Shown here: in pieces, positions 5,528 to 5,596 of the stretch
Layout: every line of letters begins with the position of its first letter
How positions within the stretch are numbered: the first letter of the stretch is position 1
DNA from: Candidatus Rifleibacteriota bacterium
Lineage (GTDB): Bacteria; Vulcanimicrobiota; Xenobia; Xenobiales; Xenobiaceae
Assembly (NCBI GenBank): GCA_900772775.1
Contig: CAAGRW010000048.1
Location: forward strand, 1-5,596
Reading direction: 5' to 3'
Length of the DNA: 5,596 nt
The notes under the pieces: model-generated
What the model was told of the DNA's origin: nothing
Databases searched by the model: none
What the model saw: the letters and a program-made list of their open reading frames with translations, nothing else
Program-made: the position numbers and the translations under genes

Positions 5528-5596
5528 CTGCAGTAAAGTTACTACGTATCGCTTGCTATATATCAGCTTCTGTGAATGTTCTACACGCATACCCAC

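Noticed and set aside
5523..5543. AGTAAC...GTTACT hairpin across the transglycosylase stop codon
   Set aside because: It has six pairs, all but two A-T, with a nine-base loop and no T tract; not enough to call a terminator.
5360..5596. Minus-strand open frame of 78 residues at the right edge with a hydrophobic segment
   Set aside because: It lies mostly antisense to the SLT domain, which is clearly coding on the + strand, and has no recognisable motif.

Overview
The window is a stretch of ordinary bacterial chromosome with moderate, AT-leaning base composition. It carries five genes, all on the + strand. The gene set is a YbjN-family protein, a GT-B glycosyltransferase, the 16S rRNA methyltransferase RsmI, a two-domain cytidine deaminase and a secreted lytic transglycosylase. 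A signal peptide on a lytic transglycosylase points to an organism with a peptidoglycan wall and most likely a periplasm. The glycosyltransferase has a distinctive N-terminal motif (FEGPD...AGGLG...) that I associate with cyanobacterial and related sequences, but I cannot fix the phylum from this window. No mobile element, CRISPR array, tRNA or rRNA is visible.

Layout. Bases 1-651 are the 3' part of a gene whose start lies outside the window: a YbjN-like domain followed by a very acidic Cys/His-rich tail. Bases 652-969 are an AT-rich gap with two consecutive hairpins, the second a good intrinsic terminator. Bases 970-2268 encode the glycosyltransferase, and a hairpin begins at its stop codon. 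rsmI (2355-3332) follows after 86 bases. cdd (3431-4348) has its own clear sigma70-type promoter and a strong ribosome binding site. Bases 4349-4702 hold a terminator region, a promoter tiled by two inverted repeats, and a leader of about 135 bases. That leader runs to a TTG-started lytic transglycosylase gene (4703-5527). The last 69 bases contain no recognisable gene.

The genes do not form one pathway. They look like separate housekeeping or envelope units: ribosome modification (RsmI), pyrimidine salvage (Cdd), peptidoglycan cleavage (transglycosylase) and glycoconjugate or glucan synthesis (glycosyltransferase). Terminators and promoters between several of them support separate transcription units; only the glycosyltransferase and rsmI could plausibly be cotranscribed.

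I see no convincing previously undescribed multi-gene system. The most interesting items are the Cys/His/acid tail on the YbjN-like protein, the two dyads over the transglycosylase promoter with its long leader, and departures from consensus in two RsmI motifs.
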